DNA of 64,000 nucleotides from Marinifilum breve (GCF_003202155.1 NZ_QFLI01000004.1:62001-126000), one strand, 5' to 3'. Positions 1-9,757 are shown, counted from the stretch's first letter. The notes: a model not told the origin generated them from the sequence alone. Program-made: numbers and translations.

Positions 1-181
1 TCTTTTCTGAAACAAAAGCTAGCTCTACAATCAGCAGAAGCAAATAATGGTACAAATCGTAAGCTTTACCAATACTGAAAAACAATTCTTTTTCAGCTTT
101 TGCAATTGTGCGATCTTGGTTTTTATAGTACGCATACAGCAATTGCAATACTTTCACTCGAAGTAATCTTCTACTAATCAT
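1..181 (-). CDS. nusB: transcription antitermination factor NusB (5' part)
   Basis: This is the N-terminal 60 codons of a leftward gene whose 3' end lies beyond the window. The protein starts MISRRLLRVKVLQLLYAYYK and continues with an AEKELFFSI...YDLYHYLLLLI stretch. That matches the first helices of the Bacteroidota NusB family, which binds boxA RNA with NusE (S10) during antitermination of rRNA operons. The start at 181 is supported by the family's usual N-terminus and by an AGGA-like element immediately upstream. The call rests on recall of the family's opening sequence. It cannot be tested over the missing C-terminal half. Confidence 0.8.
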   Translation of the reverse strand, partial: MISRRLLRVKVLQLLYAYYKNQDRTIAKAEKELFFSIGKAYDLYHYLLLLIVELAFVSEK

Positions 182-467
182 ATCCTTAAAGAACTTTTAC
201 AAATTTGTTATTGTGGCTGCAAAATTAGACTTTTTTTATAACCCGACAAGTAATTTTGAAAAAAACAGTAAAAAGAATTAAAGATCAGACTATCCTATAC
301 TTTACATATAACAAAATGATGTAAGTCAATCAAAGCCAATTGAAAAGGTTTGCATACTGAATTTAAATTACTTTTTTACGATAATAAATTACTAAGTAAT
401 AGCAATTAGTACGCAGATTTTTTTATTTTTGAAGACAATAAACAGAATAAATTAAAATTTATTTGAA

Positions 468-863
468 ATGGAAGGTTACGACAATAAAGATGGATATGGA
501 AAAAAGAATCGCGATGAAATTTTTTCGAACGCGATTAGGGCGGGAAAAAGGACGTACTTCTTTGATGTAAAAGCAACAAGGAAAAACGACTACTATCTTA
601 CAATTACAGAAAGTAAAAAACGCTATGACAAAGAAGGAAACTATTCCTTCGAGAAACACAAAGTATTTCTATACAAAGAAGATTTTGACAAATTTTCTGA
701 AGGATTGCTAGAAGCTTTGGATTTTATCAAATCATCGAATAAAGAAGCCAACGAAGTAGAAGAATTGTTCGTAACCGAAGAACAAAATACAAACTCAGAA
801 CTAATTGAAGGATTAGAAGCGGAGGCCTATTCAAACGTTGAATTTGAAGATTTATCGGAATAA
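468..863 (+). CDS. DUF3276 / Pur-alpha-like nucleic acid-binding protein
   Basis: A 131-residue acidic protein. Residues ~14-90 (DEIFSNAIRAGKRTYFFDVK...DYYLTITESKKR...KHKVFLYKEDFDKFSEGL) match the DUF3276 family, a compact PUR repeat related to Pur-alpha and to Borrelia BpuR, which bind single-stranded DNA or RNA. The C-terminal ~40 residues are strongly acidic and probably disordered. It is monocistronic: a leftward gene lies on the left and a strong terminator follows 20 bp after the stop. A TATTTTTG box at 424-431 resembles the Bacteroidota -7 element, but no clear -33 partner is visible. The biological role in Bacteroidota is not known to me. The nucleic-acid-binding assignment is by family. 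Confidence 0.85.
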   Translation: MEGYDNKDGYGKKNRDEIFSNAIRAGKRTYFFDVKATRKNDYYLTITESKKRYDKEGNYSFEKHKVFLYKEDFDKFSEGLLEALDFIKSSNKEANEVEELFVTEEQNTNSELIEGLEAEAYSNVEFEDLSE

Positions 864-882
864 ATATCATTTTATAAAACTT

Positions 883-911
883 AAAGCTGCTTTTAACGAG
901 CAGCTTTTTTT
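883..911 (+). terminator. intrinsic terminator of the DUF3276 gene
   Basis: An 8-bp stem (AAAGCTGC / GCAGCTTT) with a 9-nt loop is followed by a run of T. It lies 20 bp after the stop codon at 863. Confidence 0.85.
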
Positions 912-995
912 GTTTCTTGCACACTAGTGTAAAAAAATAACACAAAACTGTTACATTTGCATTGGGCATATTTTTATTAAGTCCAAATATAACGC

Positions 996-1040
996 CTCAT
1001 TTATTTTAATGAGTATTAAAAATCCCTATTAATAGGGATT
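996..1040. promoter_or_regulatory. dyad symmetries upstream of feoAB
   Basis: Two inverted repeats lie in the 205-bp gap before feoAB. CTCATT (996-1001) can pair with AATGAG (1008-1013). Positions 1021-1040 form a perfect 20-bp palindrome with arms AATCCCTATT / AATAGGGATT. The palindrome has the size of a dimeric repressor operator, but it does not look like a canonical Fur box. A metal-responsive role is only a guess from position. A TACATTTG box at 952-959 lies upstream and could be a -7 promoter element. Confidence 0.4.
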
Positions 1041-1119
1041 GTAAATATTGAAAATTTCCTATACGTTTGACCAACTTTTAGGAAAATTTGTGGTGTTTCT
1101 CATCGGAAAATAACATCAC

Positions 1120-3687
1120 ATGATGAATACTAAACTACCTGACAAATCAGGCAACAACACACAACAAGGAAATTTAGAACGAATGAAACTATCTGAGTTA
1201 ACAGATAATCAAGAAGGAATAATAACCAAAGTTTTAGGACATGGTGCATTTCGAAAGAGAATTACCGAAATGGGCTTTGTTAAAGGGAAAAAAGTTACTG
1301 TTATTAAAAATGCTCCTTTAAAAGATCCTGTAGAGTATGAAATTATGGGGTATGAAGTTTCTCTGCGTAGAAGCGAAGCTGCATTAATTGAAGTAATTAC
1401 CCAAAAAGAAGCGAATAGTATAAAATTATCCGATTTCGAAGGAACAATTAGTGATGAAGTACTTAAAACTTCAGCGAAAGAAAAAGGAAAAAAGATAAAT
1501 GTAGCTCTTGTAGGAAATCCTAATGCCGGAAAAACAACATTATTCAACCATGCCTCTGGATCTAAAGAACACGTAGGAAATTACAGCGGCGTTACAGTTG
1601 ACTCTAAACAAGCTCGAGTAAAGCAAAATGGTTATCAATTTGATGTAACGGATCTACCAGGAACTTATTCCCTTACCGCGTATACTCCTGAAGAATTATT
1701 CGTAAGAAAATACATCATGAATGAAAGTCCTGATGTTGTTATCAACGTTGTAGATGCTTCAAACTTAGAAAGAAACCTTTACCTAACAACTCAGCTTATC
1801 GACATGGATATTAAGGTAATATTAGCCTTAAACATGTACGATGAATTGGAAAAGAAAGGAGCAACTTTCAATTATAAGGAACTTTCAAAAATGTTGGGAA
1901 TTCCTATTGTTCCAACTGTTAGTTCAAAAGGTAAAGGGGTAAAAGAATTATTCGACAAGGCGATTGAAGTATATGAAGACAGAGATCCAATAGTTAGACA
2001 CATTCATATCAATTACGGTAAAATTGTAGAAACCGCTATTTCTAAAATACAAACCGTAATCAAGAAAGATCGAAAGCTATCTTCTAGCATGTCGCCAAGA
2101 TATCTATCAATAAAGCTTTTGGAAGATGATGAAAGTGCACGTCATATTATTCACGAAAGCGATCTTCATTTTGAAATAAAGTCGGTAGCAAAAGAACAAA
2201 TTGCAAAGATTGAAAAGGAATTTGGCGAAGTATGCGAAACGGTTATTACAGATGCCAAATATGGTTTTATTGATGGAGCTCTGAAAGAAACCTATAAGGA
2301 AAGCCCTATCAAGAGAAGACGAAATACAACCTTGATTGATACATTTATCACTCATAAATTATTTGGATTTCCTATCTTCTTAAGCTTTATGTTTTTAACA
2401 TTCTACGCCACATTCAACTTGGGTGAATACCCAATGAGTTGGATAGAAATGGGTGTAGAGGGTTTAAGCAACTTAATCGATAATTTAATGGCGGAAGGTC
2501 CACTAAAAGACCTTCTTATTGATGGAATTATCGGAGGTGTTGGAGGAGTTATTGTTTTTCTGCCTAACATTCTTATCCTCTTCTTCTTTATTTCCTTTAT
2601 GGAAGACACAGGCTACATGGCACGTGCTGCGTTCATCATGGATAAGTTGATGCACAAAATAGGCCTACATGGAAAATCATTCATCCCTTTGGTTATGGGA
2701 TTTGGATGTAATGTGCCAGCTATGATGGCTACCAGAACACTTGAGAATAGAAGCGACAGGATACTGACCATGATGATTATTCCATTCATGTCATGTAGTG
2801 CTCGATTGCCGGTTTACATTCTTATCATTGGTACCTTTTTCCCAGAAAACGCAAGTGTAATGCTTTTCGGCATTTACATGCTAGGTATTGCATTAGCAGT
2901 ATTATTTGCGAAGATTTTTAAAGCCAGCTTTTTTAAATCAAAAGATGCGCCATTTGTAATGGAGTTACCTCCATATAGAATACCAACTCTAAAAGCAACC
3001 ACTAGACATATGTGGAGCAAAGGAGTACAGTATTTAAAGAAAATGGGTGGTGTTATTCTAGTTGCTTCCGTAATAATCTGGGCTTTGGGATATTTCCCAT
3101 TAGACGTAGATTACTCAAAAGATTACAATAACTTAATTGCACAAAATGAAGCCAACACCAAAGTAAAACTGGAAAATGCAAATGAAGTTGACAAAGGTTT
3201 CATACAACAACAAAGTGATGCAGAAATTGCTACACTACGAAACGATATGCTTGAAGAAAAGCAGGAAAATTCATACATAGGTAGAATTGGACATTTTATT
3301 GCTCCTGCAATGCATCCTTTGGGTTTCGACTGGAAAATGTCAGTTAGTATGCTTACAGGAATTGCAGCAAAAGAAGTAGTTGTAAGTACAATGGGCGTAT
3401 TATATCAGGAAGGAGAAGGCAGCGATGAAACTAGCGAGAGCTTAAGAAGCAAATTAAGAGAACAGGAATTCACAGGTAGTCACAGAACTGGAGAAAAGGT
3501 TTTTAGTGCCTTAACAGCCTTATCATTCTTGATTTTCACTTTGATTTATTTTCCTTGTGTAGCTGTAGTTGCAGCATTAGTTAAAGAAGCAAATTGGAAA
3601 TGGACTGCATTTGTTGTATTTTATACAACCGGACTTGCATGGCTGGTTTCATTTATTGTCTATCAAGTAGGGAACTTAATAATTTAA
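1120..3687 (+). CDS. feoB: FeoA-FeoB fusion, ferrous iron transporter
   Basis: Fe(II) uptake protein of 855 residues. Residues ~21-95 form a FeoA (SH3-like) domain (MKLSELTDNQEG...GYEVSLRRSEAALIEV). The FeoB G domain follows: P-loop GNPNAGKT at 132-139, G2/G3 region with DLPG at 178-181, and an NMYD motif as G4. Next come the guanine-dissociation-inhibitor helical region and the C-terminal permease, with Gate motifs including GYMARAAFIMD and GFGCNVPAMMATRTLENRSDR. The Gly-Ile-Ala-Ala-Lys-Glu-Val-Val-Val segment near residue 745 is typical of the second Gate. FeoA and FeoB are separate proteins in Escherichia coli, and fusion is common in Bacteroidota. The 70-codon partner gene starts 3 bp after the stop. 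Two adjacent ATGs (1120, 1123) make the exact start uncertain by one codon. Confidence 0.95.
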   Translation: MMNTKLPDKSGNNTQQGNLERMKLSELTDNQEGIITKVLGHGAFRKRITEMGFVKGKKVTVIKNAPLKDPVEYEIMGYEVSLRRSEAALIEVITQKEANSIKLSDFEGTISDEVLKTSAKEKGKKINVALVGNPNAGKTTLFNHASGSKEHVGNYSGVTVDSKQARVKQNGYQFDVTDLPGTYSLTAYTPEELFVRKYIMNESPDVVINVVDASNLERNLYLTTQLIDMDIKVILALNMYDELEKKGATFNYKELSKMLGIPIVPTVSSKGKGVKELFDKAIEVYEDRDPIVRHIHINYGKIVETAISKIQTVIKKDRKLSSSMSPRYLSIKLLEDDESARHIIHESDLHFEIKSVAKEQIAKIEKEFGEVCETVITDAKYGFIDGALKETYKESPIKRRRNTTLIDTFITHKLFGFPIFLSFMFLTFYATFNLGEYPMSWIEMGVEGLSNLIDNLMAEGPLKDLLIDGIIGGVGGVIVFLPNILILFFFISFMEDTGYMARAAFIMDKLMHKIGLHGKSFIPLVMGFGCNVPAMMATRTLENRSDRILTMMIIPFMSCSARLPVYILIIGTFFPENASVMLFGIYMLGIALAVLFAKIFKASFFKSKDAPFVMELPPYRIPTLKATTRHMWSKGVQYLKKMGGVILVASVIIWALGYFPLDVDYSKDYNNLIAQNEANTKVKLENANEVDKGFIQQQSDAEIATLRNDMLEEKQENSYIGRIGHFIAPAMHPLGFDWKMSVSMLTGIAAKEVVVSTMGVLYQEGEGSDETSESLRSKLREQEFTGSHRTGEKVFSALTALSFLIFTLIYFPCVAVVAALVKEANWKWTAFVVFYTTGLAWLVSFIVYQVGNLII

Positions 3688-3690
3688 ATC

Positions 3691-3900
3691 ATGAGCATAC
3701 AGCTTGCACTAACATACCTAATTATTACTTATGCAGTTGGATATACACTCTATCAACTGTTTCAAATGGTAAAAAAACAAAAAGAATCCGCTTGTGGTGG
3801 CGGATGCAGCGGTTGTGATTTTAAGAATGAACTTAAAAATAAAGGGATTCATACAATTTCAATTGATAAGAATGAAAAGTTTACATATCTTAAAAACTAA
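3691..3900 (+). CDS. FeoB-associated Cys-rich membrane protein
   Basis: A 69-residue protein with one N-terminal membrane helix (about residues 5-24), a short basic stretch, then a CGGGCSGC cysteine cluster near residues 34-41. This layout is typical of the small FeoB-associated Cys-rich family (Pfam FeoB_associated), encoded directly after feoB in many Bacteroidota and Firmicutes. It probably takes the place of FeoC. The gene begins 3 bp after feoAB, so the two are surely co-transcribed. Whether the cysteines bind iron is not known from the sequence. Confidence 0.85.
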   Translation: MSIQLALTYLIITYAVGYTLYQLFQMVKKQKESACGGGCSGCDFKNELKNKGIHTISIDKNEKFTYLKN

Positions 3901-3955
3901 CTATCCCCGATACCACTACTTACAAATGCATTAGAACATACAATTTAATCATAAC

Positions 3956-3986
3956 AAAAAAAAGGGATAACAATTGTTATCCCTTT
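3956..3986 (-). terminator. terminator between feo operon and arcB
   Basis: Positions 3961-3986 form a perfect 26-bp palindrome (arms AAAGGGATAACAA / TTGTTATCCCTTT). On the minus strand it is followed by eight T (the A run at 3956-3963), so it is a strong terminator for arcB. The plus-strand T run is short, so its use by the feo operon is less certain. Confidence 0.85.
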
Positions 3987-4011
3987 CATTTATCTTATGC
4001 TTTAAGCTTAA

Positions 4012-5013
4012 TTATGCTCCTAAAGTAGCAACCATTACAGCTTTAATAGTGTGAAGACGATTTTCAGCTTCATCAAATACGATAGATGCTGGAGATTCGA
4101 ATACTTCTTCAGTTACTTCGATACCGTCTAAACCAAACTTCTGGAAAACTTCTTCTCCTACTTTAGTTTCTCTGTTGTGGTAAGCAGGAAGACAGTGCAT
4201 GAATTTACACTTATCGTTACCAGTCATTTCCATAGTTTCCTTATTCACTTGGTATGGCTTCAACGTATCAATTCTTTCTTTCCATACTTCATCTGGCTCA
4301 CCCATTGATACCCAAACGTCAGTATAAAGGAAATCACAACCTTTAACACCTTCTTCAGTGTTATCAGTAACAGTTACTTTTGCACCTGTTTCTTTAGCAA
4401 TTTCAAGACATTGAGCTACCAATTCTTCTTCTGGTTGAAGATTCTTAGGACCTACGATTCTTACATCCATACCCATTTTAGCAGCACCTACCATTAATGA
4501 GTTAGCCATGTTGTTTCTAGCATCACCTAGATAAGCGAAAGAAACTTGGTGTAATGGCTTATCACAGTGCTCCATCATAGTAAGGAAGTCAGCCAAAATT
4601 TGAGTTGGGTGGAATTCGTCAGTTAAACCATTCCATACTGGTACACCAGCGTGCTTAGCCAACTCTTCAACAACAGTCTGACCGAAACCACGGTACTCAA
4701 TACCATCATACATACGACCTAGTACGCGTGCAGTATCAGCCATAGATTCCTTAACACCAATCTGAGATCCTGAAGGTCCCAAATAAGTTACGTGAGCTCC
4801 CTGATCGTAAGCAGCTGTTTCAAAAGCACAACGCGTACGAGTAGAAGACTTCTCGAAAATTAAAGCGATGTTCTTACCCTTTAGAGTTTGAACTTCGTTA
4901 CCAGCATATTTAGCTCTTTTTAAATCTCTTGCAAGATCTAACATGTACTGAATTTCTTTTGGAGAAAAATCCAAAAGCTTCAAAAAACTTCTGTTTCTAA
5001 GATTGAAAGCCAT
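4012..5013 (-). CDS. arcB: ornithine carbamoyltransferase (catabolic type)
   Basis: A 333-residue enzyme interconverting ornithine plus carbamoyl phosphate with citrulline plus phosphate. The carbamoyl-phosphate motif STRTR is at residues 57-61, and the ornithine/catalytic motif HCLPAYH is near 273. The whole sequence matches the 330-340-residue ArcB/ArgI-type clade. Its immediate upstream neighbour on the same strand is carbamate kinase, so the pair probably runs in the catabolic direction: citrulline to ornithine and carbamoyl phosphate, then ATP. An anabolic role (argF) cannot be excluded. No arginine deiminase gene lies nearby, so arcA must be elsewhere or citrulline is the direct substrate. 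About 90 bp separate it from arcC. Confidence 0.9.
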   Translation of the reverse strand: MAFNLRNRSFLKLLDFSPKEIQYMLDLARDLKRAKYAGNEVQTLKGKNIALIFEKSSTRTRCAFETAAYDQGAHVTYLGPSGSQIGVKESMADTARVLGRMYDGIEYRGFGQTVVEELAKHAGVPVWNGLTDEFHPTQILADFLTMMEHCDKPLHQVSFAYLGDARNNMANSLMVGAAKMGMDVRIVGPKNLQPEEELVAQCLEIAKETGAKVTVTDNTEEGVKGCDFLYTDVWVSMGEPDEVWKERIDTLKPYQVNKETMEMTGNDKCKFMHCLPAYHNRETKVGEEVFQKFGLDGIEVTEEVFESPASIVFDEAENRLHTIKAVMVATLGA

Positions 5014-5048
5014 TGTTATAATTTTAATAGGATAAACAAATATTTGTC

Positions 5049-5092
5049 AAAAATAGAGTCTTGTACCAACATAACAAAACGAAGGCACAAGA
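5049..5092 (-). terminator. hairpin between arcC and arcB
   Basis: On the minus strand a 9-bp stem (TCTTGTGCC / GGTACAAGA, one G-T pair; 5059-5067 with 5084-5092) with a 16-nt loop is followed after a few bases by a T-rich stretch. It begins just 14 bp past the arcC stop. It could be a weak terminator, or a processing or attenuation site setting the arcC/arcB ratio. Confidence 0.5.
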
Positions 5093-5105
5093 TTCTTATT
5101 TAATT

Positions 5106-6062
5106 TTATTTCTCGTATTCCATAGTAATTTTACTACCATACTTTTTGTCCTCAAGCTTAGTAGCTTCGGTAATTACCGATTTTTTACCTCCATTTTGAA
5201 CAAACTCCAGGCAAGCTCTAATTTTTGGGGCCATACTACCTTCTGCAAATTGACCATCTTTCATCAATTCCATGGTATCTTTGTAGTCAAGGAATTCTAA
5301 AATTTCTTCGTTTGGTTGCTTAAAGTTCTTGTAGATATATGGAACATCAGTTAAGATATAGAATTCATCAGCTTCAATTCTTGCACCAATTAAGGCAGAA
5401 GCCAAGTCTTTGTCTATAACACCTTCTACTGGACAAATCTGACCATCAGCATCCTCGTATACAGGAACACCACCACCACCAACAGTGATAACAATATTTC
5501 CTTCACGAGCCAATTTTGAAACGATTTCTTCGTTCATAACTCTCATTGGTCTTGGCGAAGGCACTACTCTTCTCCATCCACCATCAGCTTTTACTTCTTC
5601 TTTAAAAATCCATCCTTTATCAGCAGCCAATACATCAGCTTCTTCTTTAGTATAGATCTTACCTACACGTTTTGTTGGATTTTCAAACGCTGGATCATCC
5701 TTATCAACAACAACCTGAGTAACCAAAGTAATAACATCTTTCTGAATACCATGCTTCTTCAAAATGTTTCTTAAGTTACGCTCAATCATGTAACCAATAC
5801 CTCCCTGAGAATCGGCAACATCAATATCCAATGGCATTTGAGGAATATTATACATTTGCTCACCAGCATCGTTTCTCATTAGAATGTTTCCAACTTGTGG
5901 ACCATTACCGTGAGCCAAAACAATATCATATCCTTCTTTAATAAGGAAAATCAAATTTTCAAGAGTATCTGTTGTGTTTGTATTTTGTTCTTCAACAGTA
6001 CCTTTCTGATTGCCTCGAAGCAACGCATTACCTCCTAAGGCTACAACTGCTAATTTATTCAT
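5106..6062 (-). CDS. arcC: carbamate kinase
   Basis: A 318-residue amino-acid-kinase-fold enzyme that makes ATP from carbamoyl phosphate and ADP. Diagnostic parts are the N-terminal VVALGGNALL phosphate-binding loop, LAHGNGPQVGN near residue 50, VTVGGGGVPV near residue 190 and EGVIDKDLASALIGARI near residue 215. It is the first gene of a leftward arcC-arcB pair that covers the ATP-yielding half of the arginine deiminase pathway. The upstream gap of 436 bp is shared with a divergent lipoprotein gene, so the promoter should lie there. Confidence 0.95.
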   Translation of the reverse strand: MNKLAVVALGGNALLRGNQKGTVEEQNTNTTDTLENLIFLIKEGYDIVLAHGNGPQVGNILMRNDAGEQMYNIPQMPLDIDVADSQGGIGYMIERNLRNILKKHGIQKDVITLVTQVVVDKDDPAFENPTKRVGKIYTKEEADVLAADKGWIFKEEVKADGGWRRVVPSPRPMRVMNEEIVSKLAREGNIVITVGGGGVPVYEDADGQICPVEGVIDKDLASALIGARIEADEFYILTDVPYIYKNFKQPNEEILEFLDYKDTMELMKDGQFAEGSMAPKIRACLEFVQNGGKKSVITEATKLEDKKYGSKITMEYEK

Positions 6063-6498
6063 TACTTTTCGCTTTATGTTTTTCTTGTTAGTTTTGCAAA
6101 ACTAAAAAAATAAATTACAAAACAAGAAAAATTGCATTTTTTTAAAAACTTTTTCAAACACTGTTTTTCAACACATTACAGAGATTCTATTTTTACTGTT
6201 TAGTAGTTTATCTTGTAAAATAATGAAATTCAAAGCAAACTGAAAACTTCATATCACTCGTTTGCACAAATCAAATTAAACAATGCTGTTATGTTTATTT
6301 TTTTTAGATTTTAATCCAAATTTATTTTATTCATCTTATCAGCATAATTTAAAACTTAAAACCAAAATAATCGTAGAAACTTTAGATTCTTTGAGAAAGA
6401 AGATTAGTTTTAACATTTATTCTAGTATGTTTTTATACTTTTAGGAAGTATTTTAAAGCTACTATACCTAACTAAATTTACCAACTAACTCGAATTTT
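6063..6498. other. divergent intergenic region arcC / lipoprotein gene
   Basis: 436 bp, very AT-rich, between two divergent starts. I found no convincing gene. It should hold both promoters, but no full TTTG-N19-TAnnTTTG pair was found with confidence. TACTTTTA near 6436 is one base off the -7 consensus in the rightward direction. Confidence 0.5.
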
Positions 6499-7179
6499 AT
6501 GAGGCTACCCATTTTCCTTCTTTTATTTACAATCATCTTAAGTTCTTGTAATAATAAATCAGGAAATAAGAACAAAGCCGACGAAGGACTTATTATTTAC
6601 GATGTTAGTTATTACGCTTCGGAAAAAGAAAATCCTATTGTCGCACTTCTTCCGAACAAGGTAGAATTAAGGTTCAAAGAAAATAACATCAGTTTAACCT
6701 CTGAGGGATACCTTGGATTTTTCAGCACAAAATTTATTTCAAATTTCGAATGTGATAAAAGCCACATACTCCTTAAGGTACTGAACAACAAATTCAATTA
6801 TGAATTTCCGAAAGAAGAGGTTGCTTTTATTTACAACCAACTATCTCCTACCAAAATAAAATACTTAGATGAAAGTAAAATAGTAGCTGGTTACAAATGC
6901 AAAGTTGCCAAGCTTTTTTTCGAGGACAAAACAATAAATCCTATCAAAGTTGCGTATACAGAAGAGATTGGTCTTGCAAATCCAAACAGAAACACACCAT
7001 TAAATGAGATTGAGGGTGTTCTTATGGAGTTTGAAACTACAATGAATAAAATACGAACAAAATTTACGGCAGAATCTGTAAGCTTAGAAGAAATATGTCA
7101 AGATGAATTTACAGTTCCTGAAGGCTACGTTCTTTCTGATAAGGCAACTTTGAAGAAATATATTTTAGGTTTCAACTAG
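6499..7179 (+). CDS. putative lipoprotein of unknown function
   Basis: 226 residues. The N-terminus MRLPIFLLLFTIILSSCNNK is a lipoprotein signal with lipobox LSSC, so the mature protein would begin at Cys17. Asn/Lys residues follow the Cys, as in many Bacteroidota lipoproteins. The rest looks like a beta-rich soluble domain. The opening IIYDVSYYASE and a GYKCKVAKL...VAYTEEIGL segment faintly resemble the GLPGLI/DUF4412-type periplasmic proteins of Bacteroidota, but I cannot assign it to a family. It stands 127 bp upstream of ftsK and may share no function with it. Confidence 0.7.
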   Translation: MRLPIFLLLFTIILSSCNNKSGNKNKADEGLIIYDVSYYASEKENPIVALLPNKVELRFKENNISLTSEGYLGFFSTKFISNFECDKSHILLKVLNNKFNYEFPKEEVAFIYNQLSPTKIKYLDESKIVAGYKCKVAKLFFEDKTINPIKVAYTEEIGLANPNRNTPLNEIEGVLMEFETTMNKIRTKFTAESVSLEEICQDEFTVPEGYVLSDKATLKKYILGFN

Positions 7180-7306
7180 TTAAAGATTTTAGACAAAAAT
7201 TAATCTTTTGTACGCCGGTAAAACTGTGGATTTCCAAGTCATTTTTATTACTTTTACATAAATTTCGCAACAGCGTGACATCAGCAACACACTGAAAAAT
7301 AATCGA

Positions 7307-9706
7307 ATGGCTACAAAAAAGAAATCAAAACCTAAATCCAAAAGAAAGATATTCTCAAAACCCAAGTTTTTAAATGACGAAAGAGCTCGTTTTATTTTGG
7401 GAGTTACTCTTTCTCTTTTTACCATATATACATGCTTGGCATTTGTGTCTTTCTTTTTTACAGGAGGTGCAGATCAAAGTAAACTGGATATTAAATGGCT
7501 CGAGTTAATTACGGATTCGGAAATAAGAGTAGAAAACTGGACGGGTAAAACCGGAGCTTACCTTTCAAATCTATTTATCAACAAAGGCTTTGGAATTGCA
7601 TCTTTTTCTTTTCTATATGTTATGGTGGTTCTATCCTTGCGATCGTGGGGATTAAAAATTCAATCCATCAGAAAAAGTATTCTTTATACCTTATTATTTA
7701 GCATTTGGTTGTCAATAGGAATGGCCTTTGTATTTGTAGATTCAACAAGCGATTCGTTTCTGTTCCTGGGTGGTATTCATGGATTCTTTATAAGTGAATG
7801 GCTAGTTTCCATTATTGGTAGCGTAGGAACTTTATTCTTATTAATATTAAGTCTTCTTTGCCTGTTAACATTCGGATTTCAAAATACCGTTGGCTTTTTT
7901 AAAGGATTGGTTAAGAAGAAAGAGAAATCCGCGGAAGCGATTACTGAAGATGATGTTTTAGAAGAAGAGGAGGTTGCTGAAGAAATTACAGAACAACCAG
8001 AAGCCATTGAAGGAGTAGAGTTAGAAACACCAAACTTCGAATCGGAAATTCTATTAACAGAAGAGCCAGAAGCTCCGTTAGAAGTAATAGAAGAACCTGT
8101 TGCAAAGGAAGCAGAAAGTGAAGATGATGTAGAGTTAAAAATTGAAACAGTAAGAGAACAGGAAGAAACTGTTCCTATTAATCAAGAACCTTTAGAGGAT
8201 TTCGATCCAACCTTGGATTTATCAAGATATAAGTTCCCAACCATTGACTTATTGGAAGATCACCAAATAAACAATTCGGTGGTAAGCAAAGAGGAGTTGG
8301 AAAGCAACAAGAATAAAATTGTTGAAACTCTTCGACATTATAAAATTGAAATTGTACAAATTAAAGCAACCATCGGACCTACGGTTACTCTTTATGAAAT
8401 TGTTCCCGCACCAGGAGTTAGAATTTCCAAGATTAAAAACCTGGAAGATGACATTGCACTAAGTTTGTCGGCATTAGGAATTCGTATCATTGCTCCTATT
8501 CCCGGAAAAGGAACAATTGGTATTGAGGTACCTAACCAAAATCCTGAGGTAGTTTCCATGAAAGGAATTATTGCATCGAAGAAATTCCAAGAATCGAAAC
8601 ATGCACTTCCTGTTGCCATGGGGCGTACCATTTCCAACGAAACCTATACGCTCGATTTGGCAAAAATGCCTCACCTTCTGGTGGCTGGCGCTACTGGTCA
8701 AGGTAAGTCGGTTGGTTTGAATGCAATCATTACATCTCTTTTGTATAAAAAGCATCCATCACAATTGAAGTTTGTTTTGATTGACCCTAAAAAGGTAGAG
8801 TTAAGCATTTATTCAACCATCGAGAAACACTTCTTGGCAAAACTTCCCGACGAAGAAGAACCAATTATTACAGATATCAATAAGGTAATTGCAACATTGA
8901 ATTCCTTGTGTATCGAAATGGATTCTCGTTACGATTTGCTGAAAAAAGCGCATGCAAGAAACATTAAAGAATACAATACCAAATTTGTAAAACACAAATT
9001 AAATCCGGAAAACGGACACAGATACTTGCCATATATTGTGGTAATTATTGATGAGTTTGCCGATTTGATTATGACCGCTGGTAAGGAGGTTGAAGCTCCA
9101 ATTGCCAGAATTGCCCAGTTGGCGCGTGCAATTGGTATTCACATGATTATTGCCACACAAAGACCTTCAACAAATATCATTACGGGTGTAATCAAGGCGA
9201 ACTTCCCTGCCCGAATTGCATTTAAAGTAGCTTCGATGATTGACTCGAGAACCATTTTGGATAGTCCTGGCGCCAATCAGTTAATTGGGCGAGGTGATAT
9301 GCTGATATCAACCAGTAGCGATTTGGTTCGTGTACAATGTGCCTTTGTGGATACCCCAGAAGTTGAAGCAATTACAGATTATATTATGGAGCAGCAATCC
9401 TACCCTTCTGCACTGATGTTGCCTGAATATGTTGGAGAATCAGCGGAAAGTGGAGCTGGTGAAATTGATCTGCAGAAGCGCGATGCATTGTTTGAAGAAG
9501 CTGCTCGCTTGGTGGTAACTTCACAGCAAGGATCAACTTCGGGAATTCAGCGCCGATTCTCGATTGGCTATAACCGCGCAGGTAGAATTGTTGATCAGCT
9601 GGAAGCTGCAGGAATTGTAGGTCCTTTTGAAGGAAGTAAAGCCCGACAGGTACTTATTCAGGATGAATATTCGCTAGAGCAACTTTTAAATAACATTGCA
9701 AATTAG
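7307..9706 (+). CDS. ftsK: DNA translocase FtsK
   Basis: A 799-residue septal dsDNA pump for chromosome-dimer resolution and segregation. A basic N-terminus is followed by four membrane helices (about residues 33-195). An acidic, Glu-rich linker (~200-300) is short compared with E. coli FtsK. The alpha/beta motor domain follows: Walker A GATGQGKS at residues 461-468, Walker B VVIIDEFADLI near 580, and an ATQRPSTNIITGVIKAN sensor region near 620. The C-terminal gamma winged helix (~735-799; RRFSIGYNRAGRIVDQLEAAGIVGP) reads KOPS and contacts XerD. xerD itself lies at 15.8 kb. A LolA-like gene follows 51 bp downstream, a common Bacteroidota pairing. Confidence 0.97.
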   Translation: MATKKKSKPKSKRKIFSKPKFLNDERARFILGVTLSLFTIYTCLAFVSFFFTGGADQSKLDIKWLELITDSEIRVENWTGKTGAYLSNLFINKGFGIASFSFLYVMVVLSLRSWGLKIQSIRKSILYTLLFSIWLSIGMAFVFVDSTSDSFLFLGGIHGFFISEWLVSIIGSVGTLFLLILSLLCLLTFGFQNTVGFFKGLVKKKEKSAEAITEDDVLEEEEVAEEITEQPEAIEGVELETPNFESEILLTEEPEAPLEVIEEPVAKEAESEDDVELKIETVREQEETVPINQEPLEDFDPTLDLSRYKFPTIDLLEDHQINNSVVSKEELESNKNKIVETLRHYKIEIVQIKATIGPTVTLYEIVPAPGVRISKIKNLEDDIALSLSALGIRIIAPIPGKGTIGIEVPNQNPEVVSMKGIIASKKFQESKHALPVAMGRTISNETYTLDLAKMPHLLVAGATGQGKSVGLNAIITSLLYKKHPSQLKFVLIDPKKVELSIYSTIEKHFLAKLPDEEEPIITDINKVIATLNSLCIEMDSRYDLLKKAHARNIKEYNTKFVKHKLNPENGHRYLPYIVVIIDEFADLIMTAGKEVEAPIARIAQLARAIGIHMIIATQRPSTNIITGVIKANFPARIAFKVASMIDSRTILDSPGANQLIGRGDMLISTSSDLVRVQCAFVDTPEVEAITDYIMEQQSYPSALMLPEYVGESAESGAGEIDLQKRDALFEEAARLVVTSQQGSTSGIQRRFSIGYNRAGRIVDQLEAAGIVGPFEGSKARQVLIQDEYSLEQLLNNIAN

Positions 9707-9757
9707 ATCTGGCACAATAATTGAATTAAAAATCGAACAAATTATAAAATCAGAACA

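Noticed and set aside
5049-5092. Riboswitch or amino-acid leader between arcC and arcB
   Set aside because: Only a single simple hairpin, no leader ORF rich in a relevant codon and no alternative pairing found.
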